From NCBI GenBank assembly GCA_945897955.1, contig CAMDGQ010000004.1, positions 1 to 64,000 on the forward strand: a stretch of 64,000 nucleotides of DNA. Reading direction: 5' to 3'. The notes under the pieces are model-generated. The model saw only the letters and a program-made list of their open reading frames with translations, was not told where the DNA came from and did not search any database. Below are positions 35,128 to 46,433 of the stretch, in pieces. The translations under genes and the position numbers were made by a program. Each line of letters begins with the position of its first letter. The first letter of the stretch is position 1. Source of the stretch: Tepidiphilus sp. J10 (GTDB lineage Bacteria > Pseudomonadota > Gammaproteobacteria > Burkholderiales > Thiobacillaceae).

Positions 35128-36396
35128 CTATGGCATGCCGATGACGAAGCGGTGCTTGCCGGAACTCGTGCGCGGGATTTCGGCGACATGGTTCACTTCC
35201 AGCGCCACGTTGCCGCCCATCAGGTGGCGGACTTTATCGGTCAGCGCCGCCAGGGCATCGGAACCCAATTTTTCTGCCGCGACCAGATTCAGCGTCAGGT
35301 GAGCTGGATCGCGTTGTACCCATTGGTATTGCCGAATACTTGTCTGGCCATCGAGCAGGTGGATGAACACGCCGGGATGGATGCGCTGGCCGGCCCGGCC
35401 GAGTATCCAGTCGTTCTGCCGACACATCCCCATTTCCAGCAACGGAAACGGCGAGCCGCAGGCGCACTCGCCATCGAGCAGGCGGCCGGAATCGCCCAGG
35501 TTGTAGCGGATGAACGGCATCAGCCGATTGGTCAATGAAGTGACGATCAAGCGATCCTCGCCATCGTCGCGGAGCGACTCCAGATACACCAGATCGGCGA
35601 ACACATGCATGTTTCCGTGGCGGCATTCCCAGGCGATGTTGGGTACTTCGCGGCAACCATACTGGTTGAACACCTTGCAGCCGAAAGCCTGTTGCATAAG
35701 TTCGCGTTGAGCGTCGGTCAGCACCTCGGCGGTGGAATAGACGCCGATCAGGCTGCGCGGCATCGCCATCCTGTCGGCGATCACAAAGCGCGCCAGTTCG
35801 CTCATCGCCGAGGCGTAGCCATAGAGCAGCACCGGCCGATAACGCTGAATGCAGCGCGCCCAGGCATGCAGCTTGGCTGCGCTGTATTCGGTCGCGGCGA
35901 TGGTTTTCTCGGCCGCGATCAGATCGGACCAGTTGGCGCCAAACACGCCGCCCGCCGCGATATCCTGCCGCGCGCCCCAGAAATTGAGCACCTTCTGCCC
36001 CGGCTGCCAGCCGGACATCATGAAGCCGCGCATCATGCCGGCGCGCATCAGTTCATGTTTGGCCTGGTCATACCAGAACGCCAGCGGCTTGCCGGTGGAG
36101 CCGCCGGTATGGCCGAGCTTGACCCGGCGGCGATCCGCATCCCGGCTGAGCAGGTCATCCAGTCGCTCGCGCACCGCGTCCTTTTCCAGGAGCGGGATCG
36201 AATCAGGATGCAGTGACAGGCATTCCGCGTAGTACGGCACGTTGGCGGCGGCAAAAGCGACGATCGCGGCGAAATCCGTCCGCTGTTTGCGCAGCAATTC
36301 CTCCCGGCTCAAGGCCTGGTTGCGCAGCAGGATTTCAAGCTGGGCATGGCGTTCGGGGTAGCGGCGGCGGTGCAGCCAGAGGCGCGGGGAGAACAA
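35128..36396 (-). CDS. PaaK/CapK-like adenylate-forming enzyme
   Basis: About 422 residues with similarity to phenylacetate-CoA ligase and CapK. The AMP-binding loop is LGHTGGSTGKPLAFWYD, with YGYASAMSELARF, STAEVLTDAQRE, YGCREVPNIAWEC and RYNLGDSGRL downstream. It contains a Cys pair (GECACGSPFP). I chose TTG 36396 because GGAG lies at a proper distance; TTG 36405 has GGAG directly abutting. Substrate is unknown. It is nine bases or so after an AcuI-like reductase gene, so the two may act on an acyl-CoA together. Confidence 0.78.
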   Translation of the reverse strand: MFSPRLWLHRRRYPERHAQLEILLRNQALSREELLRKQRTDFAAIVAFAAANVPYYAECLSLHPDSIPLLEKDAVRERLDDLLSRDADRRRVKLGHTGGSTGKPLAFWYDQAKHELMRAGMMRGFMMSGWQPGQKVLNFWGARQDIAAGGVFGANWSDLIAAEKTIAATEYSAAKLHAWARCIQRYRPVLLYGYASAMSELARFVIADRMAMPRSLIGVYSTAEVLTDAQRELMQQAFGCKVFNQYGCREVPNIAWECRHGNMHVFADLVYLESLRDDGEDRLIVTSLTNRLMPFIRYNLGDSGRLLDGECACGSPFPLLEMGMCRQNDWILGRAGQRIHPGVFIHLLDGQTSIRQYQWVQRDPAHLTLNLVAAEKLGSDALAALTDKVRHLMGGNVALEVNHVAEIPRTSSGKHRFVIGMP

Positions 36397-36414
36397 GAGC
36401 GGCAACTCCGGCGT

Positions 36415-37392
36415 TCAGCGATTCACATCGACGACAAAGCGGCCGGTGATTTGGCCGGCGAGCATTTTCGCGGCGGCTGCGAGGGTTTCCTCCAGGCCGA
36501 TCGCGTGCGCGATGCCGGCCAACTGGTTCACGTCGAGGCCGCCGGCCAGGCGCGCCCAGGCGGCCTGGCGGCGGGCCGGGCTGGCATAGACCGAGTCGAT
36601 GCCGTACAGCGTGATGCCGCGCAGGATGAACGGCGCGACGCTGGCCGGGAAATCCATGCCCATCGCCAGGCCGCAGGCGGCGACCGCGCCGTTGCGCCTG
36701 ACCCGAGCGCAGGCGTTGGCCAGCACCTGGCTGCCGAGCGCATCGATGACGCCGGCGAAATGTTCCTTCTGCAAGGGCTTGCCGGGCGCGGCCAGATCGG
36801 CGCGGTCCAGCACCGCGGCCGCGCCGAGGTTCTTCAGATAGGTCGGGTCGGCGGATTTGCCGGTCAATGCGATGACCTCGAAGCCCGCCCGCGCCAGCAA
36901 CATGACCGCGATCGAGCCGACGCCGCCGGTCGCGCCGGTGACCAGAATCGGACCGTCAGCCGGTGTCAGGCCATGCCGCTCCAGCGCCTGCACGCACATC
37001 GCTGCCGTGTAACCTGCGGTGCCGATGGCGGCGGCGTCACGCGGGCTGAACGGCGACGGCAGCTTGACCAACCAGTCGCCCGGCGCGCGGGTGCGTTGCG
37101 CGAGCCCGCCCCAGCGCGTTTCGCCCAGCCCCCAGCCATTCAGGACGACGGCATCGCCAGGCTGGAAATCGGGGTGCGTCGAATGGTCGACGACACCGGC
37201 CGCGTCGATGCCGGCGACCATCGGCCAACTCCGCACGATGGGGCTGGTATTAGTGAGCGCCAGCGCATCCTTGTAGTTGAGGGTGGAGTAGTCGACGCGC
37301 AGTTCGACATCGCCTGCAGGCAGTTCATCCAGTTCCGCCACGCGCGCGGAAAATTCGGGTGTGTTGCTGAGATACAGGGCGCGATAAGTCAT
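36415..37392 (-). CDS. AcuI/YhdH-type quinone oxidoreductase-like acrylyl-CoA reductase
   Basis: A 325-residue zinc-less medium-chain reductase. The N terminus (MTYRALYLSN, TLNYKDALALT) and the NADPH-binding GATGGVGSIAVMLLARAGFEV motif match AcuI/YhdH, which reduces acryloyl-CoA to propionyl-CoA. Catalytic specificity cannot be shown from sequence alone. It is upstream of the PaaK-like gene on the same strand and probably co-transcribed. Confidence 0.87.
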   Translation of the reverse strand: MTYRALYLSNTPEFSARVAELDELPAGDVELRVDYSTLNYKDALALTNTSPIVRSWPMVAGIDAAGVVDHSTHPDFQPGDAVVLNGWGLGETRWGGLAQRTRAPGDWLVKLPSPFSPRDAAAIGTAGYTAAMCVQALERHGLTPADGPILVTGATGGVGSIAVMLLARAGFEVIALTGKSADPTYLKNLGAAAVLDRADLAAPGKPLQKEHFAGVIDALGSQVLANACARVRRNGAVAACGLAMGMDFPASVAPFILRGITLYGIDSVYASPARRQAAWARLAGGLDVNQLAGIAHAIGLEETLAAAAKMLAGQITGRFVVDVNR

Positions 37393-37505
37393 GTGAAATC
37401 CATTTTGTTTGAAGCAGTGCGGGAAGCCGGCAACATGGGATGCCGGCTACACTTTATTGGCAAGTGGCGAAGATCGCCATCAACCTTCATTTTCAGATCA
37501 CCACG

Positions 37506-37985
37506 ATGTTCAAAATCCCCGTCTCTGTTCTGGTTGTCATCCATACCGCCGACCTGCAAGTGCTGCTGCTCGAACGCGCCGATGCGCCCGGCCTTTGGCA
37601 GTCCGTGACCGGCAGCCAGGAAGCGGGCGAATCGCTGCGTCAAACCGCGATTCGGGAGGTGAAGGAAGAAACCGGAATTGACGCCGCCGCCTGCACCCTG
37701 AGCGATTGGCGCATGCGTAATCAGTTCGGGATTTTCCCGCGCTGGCGCCACCGCTACGCGCCGGGCGTGACGCATAACAGCGAGCATGTGTTCGGCTTGC
37801 TGCTGCCGAAATCCTGCGAGGTAACGTTGTCTGCGCGCGAACACCTGAATCAGGTCTGGTTGCCGCACGATCAGGCCGCCGACAAGTGCTTTTCCTGGAG
37901 CAATGCGGCAGCGATACGGCGCTTGCCGGTGCTCGCGCAGGCTCTATCCGGTGCAGATCATGTTGAAACCGGCTGTAAAACCTGA
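37506..37985 (+). CDS. nudB: Nudix hydrolase, dihydroneopterin triphosphate diphosphatase
   Basis: The 159-residue protein from ATG 37506 starts MFKIPVSVLVVIHTADLQVL and has LWQSVTGSQEAGESL followed by REVKEETGI, the Nudix box. The IPVSVLVV opening and WQSVTGS match NudB of folate synthesis, which removes pyrophosphate from dihydroneopterin triphosphate. The frame is open upstream, but only the part from 37506 resembles the family; no strong ribosome binding site is seen. Confidence 0.87.
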   Translation: MFKIPVSVLVVIHTADLQVLLLERADAPGLWQSVTGSQEAGESLRQTAIREVKEETGIDAAACTLSDWRMRNQFGIFPRWRHRYAPGVTHNSEHVFGLLLPKSCEVTLSAREHLNQVWLPHDQAADKCFSWSNAAAIRRLPVLAQALSGADHVETGCKT

Positions 37986-38041
37986 AATCAGCCCATCCAA
38001 TACAGAACCGCAATGCATGCCAGCCAAGTCCGCCTGGTTGC

Positions 38042-38072
38042 AAAAAAAAGCGGCCCATGGGGCCGCTTTTTT
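38042..38072. terminator. Bidirectional terminator between nudB and pnp
   Basis: A-run, GCGGCCC, ATG loop, GGGCCGC, T-run. It serves both nudB on the plus strand and pnp (ending 18 bases away) on the minus strand. Confidence 0.9.
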
Positions 38073-38089
38073 AGACTGGCATCAGTCTG

Positions 38090-40222
38090 TTATGACGCGT
38101 CGACGGGGGCTTCAGCGGCCGGATGTGCGGGTTGAACCGGCACTTCGATCAAGGCTTTCATGGACAAGCGCATGCGACCCTTTTCGTCGGTCTCAAGAAC
38201 TTTGACCTGTACCGCCTGACCTTCCTTGAGATGGTCGGTAACCGCGTTGACACGCTGGTGGGCGATCTGGGAGATATGCAGCAAGCCATCCTTGCCGGGC
38301 AGCACATTGACGATGGCGCCGAAATCCAGGATTTTCAGCACGGTGCCGTCATAGACACGACCTACCTCGACTTCGGCGGTGATGTCCTCGATCCGCTTCC
38401 TGGCCAATTCACCGGCTTCGGTACTGGTGCAGGCAATCTTGATGTTGCCGCTTTCGTCGATGTCGATCTGGGTGCCGGTTTCTTCGGTCAAGGCGCGAAT
38501 GGTCGCGCCGCCCTTGCCGATCACGTCACGAATCTTCTCGGGATTGATCTTCATGCTGATGATGCGCGGCGCATAGGCGCTCATCTCGTGCGGGCCGGAT
38601 TCGGCCTGCTGCATGATGCCGAGAATGTGCAAACGGGCTTCTTTCGCCTGCGTCAGCGCTACCTGCATGATCTCCTTGGTGATGCCGGTGATCTTGATGT
38701 CCATTTGCAGCGCATTGACGCCATTGGCAGTACCTGCCACCTTGAAGTCCATGTCGCCAAGGTGATCTTCATCCCCCAGGATGTCGGTCAGCACGGCGAA
38801 ACGGTTGCCATCCTTGATCAGGCCCATTGCAATGCCCGCAACGTGATCCTTCATCGGCACACCTGCATCCATCAGCGCCAGGCTGCCGCCGCAAACGGAT
38901 GCCATCGAGGAGGAGCCATTCGATTCTGTGATTTCCGAAACCACACGAATCGCATAACCAAAATCTTCCTTGCTGGGCAGGCAAGCCACCAGAGAGCGCT
39001 TTGCCAGGCGGCCATGGCCGATTTCACGACGTTTCGGCGTACCCACGCGTCCGGTTTCGCCGGTCGCGAAGGGGGGCATGTTGTAGTGCAGCATGAAGTG
39101 GTCGTGATAACCACCGGTCAGGGCTTCGATAGTCTGCTCGTCGCGGCTGGTGCCCAGCGTGGCGACAACCAGCGCCTGGGTTTCACCACGCGTGAACAGG
39201 GCGGAGCCGTGCGTGCGCGGCAAAACGCCGGTGCGGATGGTGATCGGACGTACGGTGCGGGTATCGCGACCGTCAATGCGGGGCTCCCCGGCCAGGATCC
39301 GGCTGCGCACCACTTTCGCTTCCAGGCTGTGGAACAGGTCTTTCACCACGTTGGCCTGGGCGGTATCCATGCCGTCATTGAGCATGGCGGCAAAGACGCG
39401 GCTGCGGACTTCGTCAACGGCAGCCTGGCGGGCCTGCTTCTGTTTGATCGAATAGGCCTTCGACAGGTCGTCGCCACACAGGCTGTTCATCTGGTCGAGC
39501 AACGCGGTCGGGGTTTCCGGCGGCGTCCATTCCCATGCATCCTTGCCGGCTTCGTCGGTCAGATCGTTGATAGCTTCAATCGCGGCCTGCATCTGGTCAT
39601 GGCCGAATACGACGGCGCCAAGCATCACTTCTTCCGACAACTGATCGGCTTCGGATTCCACCATCAGGACGGCACTATCCGTGCCTGCCACGACCAGATC
39701 CAGCTTGGACAGCTTGAGTTCGGCTTGCGTCGGGTTGAGCACATATTGACCGTCGATGTAACCGACACGCGCGGCGCCAAGCGGGCCGCTGAACGGCAAG
39801 CCCGACAAAGCCAGTGCGGCGGACGCGCCAATCAGCGCCGGAATGTCGGAATCGACTTCCGGATTGGACGAGAGAACGGTGGCGATGATCTGGACTTCAT
39901 TGAAGAAGCCATCCGGAAACAGCGGGCGAATCGGGCGGTCGATCAGGCGGGAGGTCAGCGTTTCCTTCTCGGTGGGCTTGCCTTCACGCTTGAAGAAGCC
40001 GCCGGGGATACGGCCTGCCGCGTAACTCTTTTCCTGATAATCGACAGTCAGCGGAAAAAAATCCTGGCCGGGCTTGACTTCGTTCTTGGCCACCACGGTA
40101 ACCAGCACCACGGTGTCGTCCATGTTCACCATCACCGCGCCGGTGGCTTGGCGCGCAATTTCGCTGGTTTCCAGGGTGACCTGGTGGCGACCGTACTGAA
40201 ATGTCTTCTTGACCGGATTCAC
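38090..40222 (-). CDS. pnp: Polynucleotide phosphorylase
   Basis: The 3'-5' exoribonuclease of RNA decay. Two RNase PH domains (first starting at [20 protein letters not shown], second at [25 protein letters not shown]), a KH domain ([16 protein letters not shown]) and an S1 domain ([21 protein letters not shown]) are all present in 710 residues. The start is GTG 40222 with AAGAGAG upstream. It follows rpsO by 107 bases, the standard order; the gap is often a site of RNase III control in other bacteria, and nothing specific was seen here. Confidence 0.97.
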   Translation of the reverse strand: MNPVKKTFQYGRHQVTLETSEIARQATGAVMVNMDDTVVLVTVVAKNEVKPGQDFFPLTVDYQEKSYAAGRIPGGFFKREGKPTEKETLTSRLIDRPIRPLFPDGFFNEVQIIATVLSSNPEVDSDIPALIGASAALALSGLPFSGPLGAARVGYIDGQYVLNPTQAELKLSKLDLVVAGTDSAVLMVESEADQLSEEVMLGAVVFGHDQMQAAIEAINDLTDEAGKDAWEWTPPETPTALLDQMNSLCGDDLSKAYSIKQKQARQAAVDEVRSRVFAAMLNDGMDTAQANVVKDLFHSLEAKVVRSRILAGEPRIDGRDTRTVRPITIRTGVLPRTHGSALFTRGETQALVVATLGTSRDEQTIEALTGGYHDHFMLHYNMPPFATGETGRVGTPKRREIGHGRLAKRSLVACLPSKEDFGYAIRVVSEITESNGSSSMASVCGGSLALMDAGVPMKDHVAGIAMGLIKDGNRFAVLTDILGDEDHLGDMDFKVAGTANGVNALQMDIKITGITKEIMQVALTQAKEARLHILGIMQQAESGPHEMSAYAPRIISMKINPEKIRDVIGKGGATIRALTEETGTQIDIDESGNIKIACTSTEAGELARKRIEDITAEVEVGRVYDGTVLKILDFGAIVNVLPGKDGLLHISQIAHQRVNAVTDHLKEGQAVQVKVLETDEKGRMRLSMKALIEVPVQPAHPAAEAPVDAS

Positions 40223-40329
40223 GCTGCTCTCTTCCTAATCTATCTGCTTACGGATATCGCGCCGCAATGTTATGGCGCGCTGCATTGCACGACCCGCTCG
40301 GGCCGATGACTGACGACTAACGGGGAAAT

Positions 40330-40599
40330 TTACTTGCGCAGGCCCAGACGTTGAATCAACTGGGTGTAGCTGGCGGCGCTTTCACCCTTCAGATAGTCGA
40401 GCAGACGGCGGCGGCGGCTGACCATCTTGAGCAGTCCACGGCGGGAATGGTGATCTTTGGCATGTGTCTTGAAGTGGCCGGTCAGATCATTGATACGGGC
40501 GGTCAGCAAGGCGACCTGTACTTCGGGAGACCCGGTATCAGCGGCGGCGCGCTGGTAATCCTGAACAATCTGGGCCTTCTGGGTGGTGGTAACGCTCAT
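40330..40599 (-). CDS. rpsO: 30S ribosomal protein S15
   Basis: The 89-residue protein ([18 protein letters not shown], then [21 protein letters not shown] and [10 protein letters not shown]) is S15, which binds 16S rRNA in the central domain. The start is ATG 40599 with GGAG upstream. It lies 74 bases after truB and before pnp. Confidence 0.98.
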   Translation of the reverse strand: MSVTTTQKAQIVQDYQRAAADTGSPEVQVALLTARINDLTGHFKTHAKDHHSRRGLLKMVSRRRRLLDYLKGESAASYTQLIQRLGLRK

Positions 40600-40673
40600 T
40601 TGGGATACTCCGACGAAAAACGCGGATTCTACTCGCGCGGGGTTGATTTTCTCAAGCAATTCATGGGGCTAAA

Positions 40674-41594
40674 TCAGGATGCGAGCAAACGTCTGGGCGC
40701 GACCTTGCCGTCCTGGTTGACTTCACCAACGCCAAGGAAGCGTCCGTCAGGCGCATATAACCGAAAGCGCTGACCGATCGTCAGGCGTGGCAGCCAGATG
40801 GGCTGGCCATGACAAATTTGCCAGGTGGCCTCGATGTCGAGCGGTAACGCAGTCAAGGCTTCGACCATGATATCGGCCGGCATGAGTCGGTTGTCGAGCT
40901 CGGCTTCCGGCATTGCCGCGAGGCCTTCCAGAGTTTGCGCCTGCTCTATTCGGAAGGGGCCGACTGCGGTCCGACGCAGGCCTTGCAGATGCGCGCCGCA
41001 CCCCAGCACTTCGCCCAGATCATCGGCCAGCGCGCGGACGTAGAAACCTTTTCCGGAATGCACGCGCAGGCTGCACAGATCGCCCGAGAAGGTTTCGATC
41101 TCCAGCGCATGCACGGAGACACGTCGCGCTTTGCGCTCGATTTCGATGCCTTTTCGCGCGTATTCATACAGCGGCCGACCGCCATGTTTGAGTGCGGAAT
41201 GCATGGGCGGCACTTGTTCGATCTCGCCTATGAAACCAGTCAGGGCGACGAGAAGCTCGTCCTTGCTGACGTTGACCGGATGTTCGCCGATCACTTCGCC
41301 TTCCGGGTCGCCGCTGCTGGTGCGTACTCCGAGCTTGACCAGCGCCAGGTATTCCTTGTCGGCATCGAGCAGGAATTGAGAAAACTTGGTGGCTTCCCCC
41401 AAACAGAGCGGCAACAGTCCGGTGGCAAAGGGATCCAGCGTGCCGGTATGACCGGCCTTTTCCGCTCGGTATAGACGCTTGGCCTTTTGCAGCGCAGTGT
41501 TGGAACTCAGCCCGACCGGCTTGTCCAGCAGCAGGACGCCGTCAACCTTGCGTTTCACCGGTTTAGGGCTTGTCGCTGGCTTCTGCATCGTCAT
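40674..41594 (-). CDS. truB: tRNA pseudouridine-55 synthase
   Basis: Makes pseudouridine at position 55 of tRNA. Motifs: DGVLLLDKPVGLSSN, the catalytic aspartate in GHTGTLDPFATGLLPLC, and an additional C-terminal PUA-like part with QPIWLPRL. Length 306 is normal. Its start overlaps the rbfA end by 26-32 bases depending on which of two ATGs (41594 or 41588) is used. Confidence 0.96.
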   Translation of the reverse strand: MTMQKPATSPKPVKRKVDGVLLLDKPVGLSSNTALQKAKRLYRAEKAGHTGTLDPFATGLLPLCLGEATKFSQFLLDADKEYLALVKLGVRTSSGDPEGEVIGEHPVNVSKDELLVALTGFIGEIEQVPPMHSALKHGGRPLYEYARKGIEIERKARRVSVHALEIETFSGDLCSLRVHSGKGFYVRALADDLGEVLGCGAHLQGLRRTAVGPFRIEQAQTLEGLAAMPEAELDNRLMPADIMVEALTALPLDIEATWQICHGQPIWLPRLTIGQRFRLYAPDGRFLGVGEVNQDGKVAPRRLLAS

Positions 41595-41955
41595 CCTGGG
41601 GGCGCAGGCGATCTTCCGCGACCGCCTGGTCGATCAAATGCGACAGATGTGCGCCGCGTTCGACTGACTCGTCGTAGTGGAAATTCAACTTCGGCACGGT
41701 ACGGATACTCATCCGCTTGGCAAGCTCGGTGCGAAGGAATCCTGCCGCGCTGGCGAGGCCCTTGAGTGCCGCGTGATGATCCGGATTGAACGTAGTGAAC
41801 CAGACTTTGGCATGCTCCAGATCAGAGGTTACATCGACAGCCGTGAATGACACGCCGATGCAGCGAGGATCTTTCATCTCACGCATGACGATCGAAGCCA
41901 GTTCCTGTCGGATCTGTTCGGCAACGCGGCGAGCGCGGGGGGAGTTGTTCGACAT
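41563..41955 (-). CDS. rbfA: Ribosome-binding factor A
   Basis: The 130-residue cold-adaptation and 30S maturation factor, from ATG 41955 (MSNNSPRARRVAEQIRQELA). KH-like fold with FTAVDVTSDLEHAKVWFT and LNFHYDESVERG. It overlaps truB. It follows infB, but a strong hairpin terminator lies in the 108-base gap. Confidence 0.96.
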   Translation of the reverse strand: MSNNSPRARRVAEQIRQELASIVMREMKDPRCIGVSFTAVDVTSDLEHAKVWFTTFNPDHHAALKGLASAAGFLRTELAKRMSIRTVPKLNFHYDESVERGAHLSHLIDQAVAEDRLRPQDDDAEASDKP

Positions 41956-42010
41956 GCGATTAACCTGACCAGGTGGGAATTGCAAAATATGACTGGATCG
42001 AGCCAGCGGC

Positions 42011-42047
42011 AAAAAAACGGCGGATGCCTTCAGCATCCGCCGTTTTT
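42011..42047. terminator. Strong bidirectional hairpin terminator between infB and rbfA
   Basis: A-run, ACGGCGGATGC, five-base loop, GCATCCGCCGT, T-run: an 11-base perfect stem. On the minus strand the tail is TTTTTTT. It splits the operon into rimP-nusA-infB and rbfA-truB-rpsO-pnp unless antitermination occurs. Confidence 0.9.
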
Positions 42048-42063
42048 CATCCTGGCAACTGTC

Positions 42064-44850
42064 TTACAACGTGCGCGCGACTTCGACCACTTCGTAGCAC
42101 TCGAGTTGATCGCCTTCCTGAATATCGTTGAAGTTCTTCAGGTTCAGACCGCATTCGAAGCCGGCCTTGACATCACGCACATCGTCCTTGAATCGCTTGA
42201 GCGAATCCAGTTCGCCGTCATGAACAACGACGTGTTCGCGCAACACGCGAACGCGGGCAGAGCGCTTCAACACACCATCAAGCACATAACAGCCGGCCAC
42301 CGTGCCCACCTTGGTGATGCGGAATACCTGGCGAATTTCGGCCAGACCCAGCGCAACTTCCTTCTTCTCGGGCGACAGCATGCCACCCATCGCCGCCTTA
42401 ACGTCATCCACTGCTTCATAAATGATGTTGTAGTAACGCAGATCGACATCGGCAGATTCGGCCAGCTTGCGTGCCTGAGCATCGGCGCGCACGTTGAAAC
42501 CGATGATCACCGCACCGGATGCAATGGCCAGATTGATGTCCGACTCGGAAATGGCGCCCACAGCGGCGTGGATGATGTTGACCTTGACCTCGCTGGTGGA
42601 AAGTTTTGCCAACGCATGCGCCAAACCCTCGTAGGAACCTTGCATGTCGGCCTTGAGAATGATCGGCAACGACTTGGCTTCTTCGCCTTCGCCCATCTTC
42701 TCGAAGATATTCTCAAGTTTGGCCGCCTGCTTGCGAGCCAGCGTGACATCGCGGAATTTGCCTTGCCGGAACAATGCGATTTCGCGTGCCTTGCGCTCGT
42801 TCGGCAATACCAGCACATCCTCGCCGGCACCCGGCACGTCGGACAAACCCTGAATCTCCACCGGAATTGCCGGCCCTGCCGAGTCAACCGGTTTGCCGGT
42901 TTCATCCAGCATGGCGCGGACACGACCAAAGGCGGAACCGGCAAGCACGACATCACCACGTTTCAACGTACCGGACTGCACCAGGATAGTCGCCACCGGA
43001 CCGCGTCCCTTGTCGAGGCGAGATTCGATCACGACGCCCTTGGCGGGCGCATCGACCGGTGCTTTAAGCTCCAGCACTTCGGCCTGCAACAGAATGGCGT
43101 CGAGCAAAGCATCGAGACCCTTGCCGGTTTTTGCCGACACGTCGACGAACATCGCATCGCCGCCCCAATCTTCCGGCACAACACCTTCGTTGGAGATTTC
43201 CTGGCGAATTTTTTCCGGATTGGCTTCCGGCTTGTCGATCTTGTTCACCGCCACGACGATCGGCACGTTGGCCGCCTTGGCATGGTGGATGGCTTCACGC
43301 GTCTGCGGCATGACACCATCGTCGGCAGCCACCACCAGCACAACTAGGTCGGTCGCCTTGGCGCCGCGAGCCCGCATCGCGGTAAATGCTTCGTGACCAG
43401 GCGTATCCAGGAAGGTGACCATGCCCTTGTCGGTTTCGACATGATAGGCGCCGATATGCTGGGTAATGCCCCCCGCTTCGCCGGCGGCAACCTTGGTACG
43501 TCGAATCGCATCCAGCAGCGAGGTCTTGCCATGGTCGACGTGGCCCATCACCGTGACTACCGGCGCGCGCGGCAACTGTTCCAGTTCGATGTGCTCTCCG
43601 CTTTCCTCCAGATAGGATTCCGGCGTATCAATCGCGGCAGGTTTGGCGATATGCCCCAGCTCCTCGACCAGAATCATCGCGGTGTCCTGGTCCAGGACTT
43701 GGTTGATGGTGACCATCGAGCCCATCTTCATCAACGCCTTGATCACTTCGGCCGCCTTCACCGACATCTTGTGGGCCAGATCCGCGACGCTGATGGTTTC
43801 GGGCACCATGACCTCGCGTACAACGGTTTCCACCGGCGCTTGCTGCAAATGCTCGTGATGATCGGATTTATGACGCCCCTTCTTGCTCCGCCAGCCTTCG
43901 CCGCTGTCGGTTGCACCTCGAGTTTTGAGGCCCGGCCGTTTGCCGGCGACGGGTTCGTCCTTGCCTTTCTTGACAGCCGCCTTTTCCGGCTTTGGCTTGA
44001 CTGAAGGTTTGACGCTGGGCCGAACTTCAGGTGCCTTGACTTCTACCGGCTTCGGCTCTGGGGGCGGCGCTTCCTTGGCCGCTTTGGCCGCATCTTCCGC
44101 GCGTCGTCTTGCAGCTTCGCGATCCTGTTTGGCCTTGTGCTCGGCCTCCTGAATCGCTCGCAATGCGGCATGCCGTTTGGCTTCCTGTTCCCGCGCCTGA
44201 CGTTCGGCCGGGCTCAGGATCGAAGGCCGCACGGCCGGCGTGGCAACCGGAAGCGCTTCTTCCTGTACAACTTCGGCCTTTTCTTCAACTACGGACGTCA
44301 CCGCTTCTTCCGCACTTGCCGTCTCTACTTCGACCGGCGCAGGCACAGCCTCGACCGATTCCACAGTTTCCGGCTCGCCATGCACCGTCGCTTCCGATGC
44401 CACTTCAACGATGGGTTCTTCTACAGCTTCCGGCACGGCTTGAATCTCCGCCGCGACAACGACCGACTCTTCAGGCTGTTGTATGGCAGGAACCGGATGT
44501 TCCTCCGGCGCAACCTGCTCCTGCGGCAGCATTTCATGCACTACTGCGTCATGGCTGGCCCCTTCTCGCTTGATCAGCACCCGTTTTTTGCGCACTTCGA
44601 CTTGCACAGTTCGTGTACGACCGGAGCTGTCGGCGGTCTTGATTTCACTGGACTGCTTGCGCGTCAAGGTTATCTTGGTCTTCGGCTCTTGTGCGCCATG
44701 CTTGCCGCGCAGGTAATCCAGCAGCAGAGATTTGTCTGCATCACTCAGCGCATCACCGGCGCCTTTTACGGTTACCCCAGCCGCCTGCAGCTGCTTGACC
44801 AGCAGTGCAGGATCAACTTTGAGTTCAGTAGCGAACTGTTCGACGTTCAT
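42064..44850 (-). CDS. infB: Translation initiation factor IF-2
   Basis: The GTPase that brings initiator tRNA to the ribosome. From ATG 44850 ([21 protein letters not shown], with GAGGAAAT upstream) there are 928 residues: two IF2-N domains, a long Ala/Glu/Val/Pro-rich linker (about 90-330), the G domain ([30 protein letters not shown]) and C-terminal domains for fMet-tRNA. The frame extends 12 codons upstream, but the ATG at 44850 begins the family N terminus. It follows nusA by ten bases. Confidence 0.97.
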   Translation of the reverse strand: MNVEQFATELKVDPALLVKQLQAAGVTVKGAGDALSDADKSLLLDYLRGKHGAQEPKTKITLTRKQSSEIKTADSSGRTRTVQVEVRKKRVLIKREGASHDAVVHEMLPQEQVAPEEHPVPAIQQPEESVVVAAEIQAVPEAVEEPIVEVASEATVHGEPETVESVEAVPAPVEVETASAEEAVTSVVEEKAEVVQEEALPVATPAVRPSILSPAERQAREQEAKRHAALRAIQEAEHKAKQDREAARRRAEDAAKAAKEAPPPEPKPVEVKAPEVRPSVKPSVKPKPEKAAVKKGKDEPVAGKRPGLKTRGATDSGEGWRSKKGRHKSDHHEHLQQAPVETVVREVMVPETISVADLAHKMSVKAAEVIKALMKMGSMVTINQVLDQDTAMILVEELGHIAKPAAIDTPESYLEESGEHIELEQLPRAPVVTVMGHVDHGKTSLLDAIRRTKVAAGEAGGITQHIGAYHVETDKGMVTFLDTPGHEAFTAMRARGAKATDLVVLVVAADDGVMPQTREAIHHAKAANVPIVVAVNKIDKPEANPEKIRQEISNEGVVPEDWGGDAMFVDVSAKTGKGLDALLDAILLQAEVLELKAPVDAPAKGVVIESRLDKGRGPVATILVQSGTLKRGDVVLAGSAFGRVRAMLDETGKPVDSAGPAIPVEIQGLSDVPGAGEDVLVLPNERKAREIALFRQGKFRDVTLARKQAAKLENIFEKMGEGEEAKSLPIILKADMQGSYEGLAHALAKLSTSEVKVNIIHAAVGAISESDINLAIASGAVIIGFNVRADAQARKLAESADVDLRYYNIIYEAVDDVKAAMGGMLSPEKKEVALGLAEIRQVFRITKVGTVAGCYVLDGVLKRSARVRVLREHVVVHDGELDSLKRFKDDVRDVKAGFECGLNLKNFNDIQEGDQLECYEVVEVARTL

Positions 44851-44860
44851 GATTTCCTCG

Positions 44861-46342
44861 TCAGGCCCCCGCCAGAATTGGCGCACGCGCGGTCATGATG
44901 AGCGACTTGGCCCGCTCATCGCTCATGCCGATCAGCTCAACCAGCTCATCGACCGCCAGATCGGCCAGATCATTGGCGTTATTGATCCCTTTGGCATTCA
45001 GCGCTGCGGCGGTGTCTTCGTCCATGCCCGCTACGCTCATCAAGTCGGCCGACGCGCTTTCCACAGCCTCTTCCCGCACGATCGCATCTGTAAGCAATGC
45101 ATCACGAGCACGAACGCGCAGTTCATTGACCGTTTCTTCACCAAAAGCCTCAATCTCCAGCATTTCAGCCAGTGGCACATAGGCCACTTCTTCCAGGCTG
45201 GTAAAGCCTTCTTCAACCAGCACTTGAGCTACATCTTCATCAACATCCAGCTTGACCATGAACATTTTGATCAGCCCGGATGCCTCCTGCTCGTGCTTCT
45301 GTTCGGCCTCTTGCACTGACAGAATATTGATCGTCCAGCCGCACAACTCGGAGGCCAACCGCACATTTTGTCCATAGCGACCAATCGCTACCTCGACCTG
45401 ATCCGGCTCGACGACCACATCCATGGCATGCTTGTCTTCATCAACCACGATGCTCGACACCACGGCGGGAGACAGGGCATTGATGACGAATTGCGCCGGA
45501 TCACTGGACCACAGAACGATATCGACCCGTTCGCCATTGAGTTCGTTGGTTACCGCAGTAACACGCGTGCCACGCACACCGATGCAGGTTCCCTGCGGAT
45601 CGACGCGAGGATCATTCGACTTGACCGCGATCTTGGCGCGCATGCCGGGATCGCGAGCAGCCGCCTTGATTTCCACGATTCCCTCTTCCACCTCGGGCAC
45701 TTCCAACCGGAACAATTCCATAATGAATTGCGGCGCCGTGCGTGACAGCAGCAACTGCGGGCCGCGTCCACCACGTTCGGCACGAACCAGATAAGCCCGC
45801 ACTCGATCACCGACGCGCAGATTCTCTTTTGGAATCATCTGATCTTTTTCAAGGCGCCCCTCAATGCGACCGGATTCGATCACCGCGCTGCCGCGTTCCA
45901 TGCGTTTGACGGTTCCGGATACCAGCGCGTCATTCCGAGAGAGAAAATCACTTAATACCTGCTCGCGCTCGGCATCCCGGATTTTCTGCAAAATGACCTG
46001 CTTGGCAGCTTGAGCACCAATCCGACCGAAGTCCACGGCCTCTATGGGCTCTTCGATGAACTGACCAACTTCGATGTCCGGATTGATTTCCTTGGCTTCA
46101 AACAACAAATATTGCTGGTCAGGATTCTCCAGACCGGCTTCATCGGGCAACACTTCCCAGCAGCGGTACGCTTGGTATTCACCAGTCTTGTGGTCTATTT
46201 CGACCCGGACGTCGGCGTCTTCGGTAAAACGCTTCTTGGTGGCATGCGCCAGAGCCGACTCCAAGGCACCAAACACCACTTCCGGCGCTACATTTTTTTC
46301 ACGCGCCAACGCATCCGCCAGCATCAAGATATCCCGACTCAT
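44861..46342 (-). CDS. nusA: Transcription termination/antitermination protein NusA
   Basis: NusA binds RNA polymerase and nascent RNA, strengthening pausing and intrinsic termination. The 493 residues comprise the N-terminal polymerase-binding domain ([18 protein letters not shown]), an S1 domain, two KH domains ([40 protein letters not shown]) and two C-terminal acidic repeats as in E. coli. It may act on the hairpins found upstream of rimP and after infB. Confidence 0.97.
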   Translation of the reverse strand: MSRDILMLADALAREKNVAPEVVFGALESALAHATKKRFTEDADVRVEIDHKTGEYQAYRCWEVLPDEAGLENPDQQYLLFEAKEINPDIEVGQFIEEPIEAVDFGRIGAQAAKQVILQKIRDAEREQVLSDFLSRNDALVSGTVKRMERGSAVIESGRIEGRLEKDQMIPKENLRVGDRVRAYLVRAERGGRGPQLLLSRTAPQFIMELFRLEVPEVEEGIVEIKAAARDPGMRAKIAVKSNDPRVDPQGTCIGVRGTRVTAVTNELNGERVDIVLWSSDPAQFVINALSPAVVSSIVVDEDKHAMDVVVEPDQVEVAIGRYGQNVRLASELCGWTINILSVQEAEQKHEQEASGLIKMFMVKLDVDEDVAQVLVEEGFTSLEEVAYVPLAEMLEIEAFGEETVNELRVRARDALLTDAIVREEAVESASADLMSVAGMDEDTAAALNAKGINNANDLADLAVDELVELIGMSDERAKSLIMTARAPILAGA

Positions 46343-46433
46343 TGCATCCTCCGGGTCATTTTCAAGGTTGAATTGCTCTGAAACTGCTTTAAGACGAATA
46401 AGCCGCCAGCAATGACCAATGCGCAGGTTGATT

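Noticed and set aside
38123-40309. Open frame of 728 codons antisense to pnp
   Set aside because: Covers pnp almost exactly in the opposite direction and has no recognisable motif; pnp is unambiguous.
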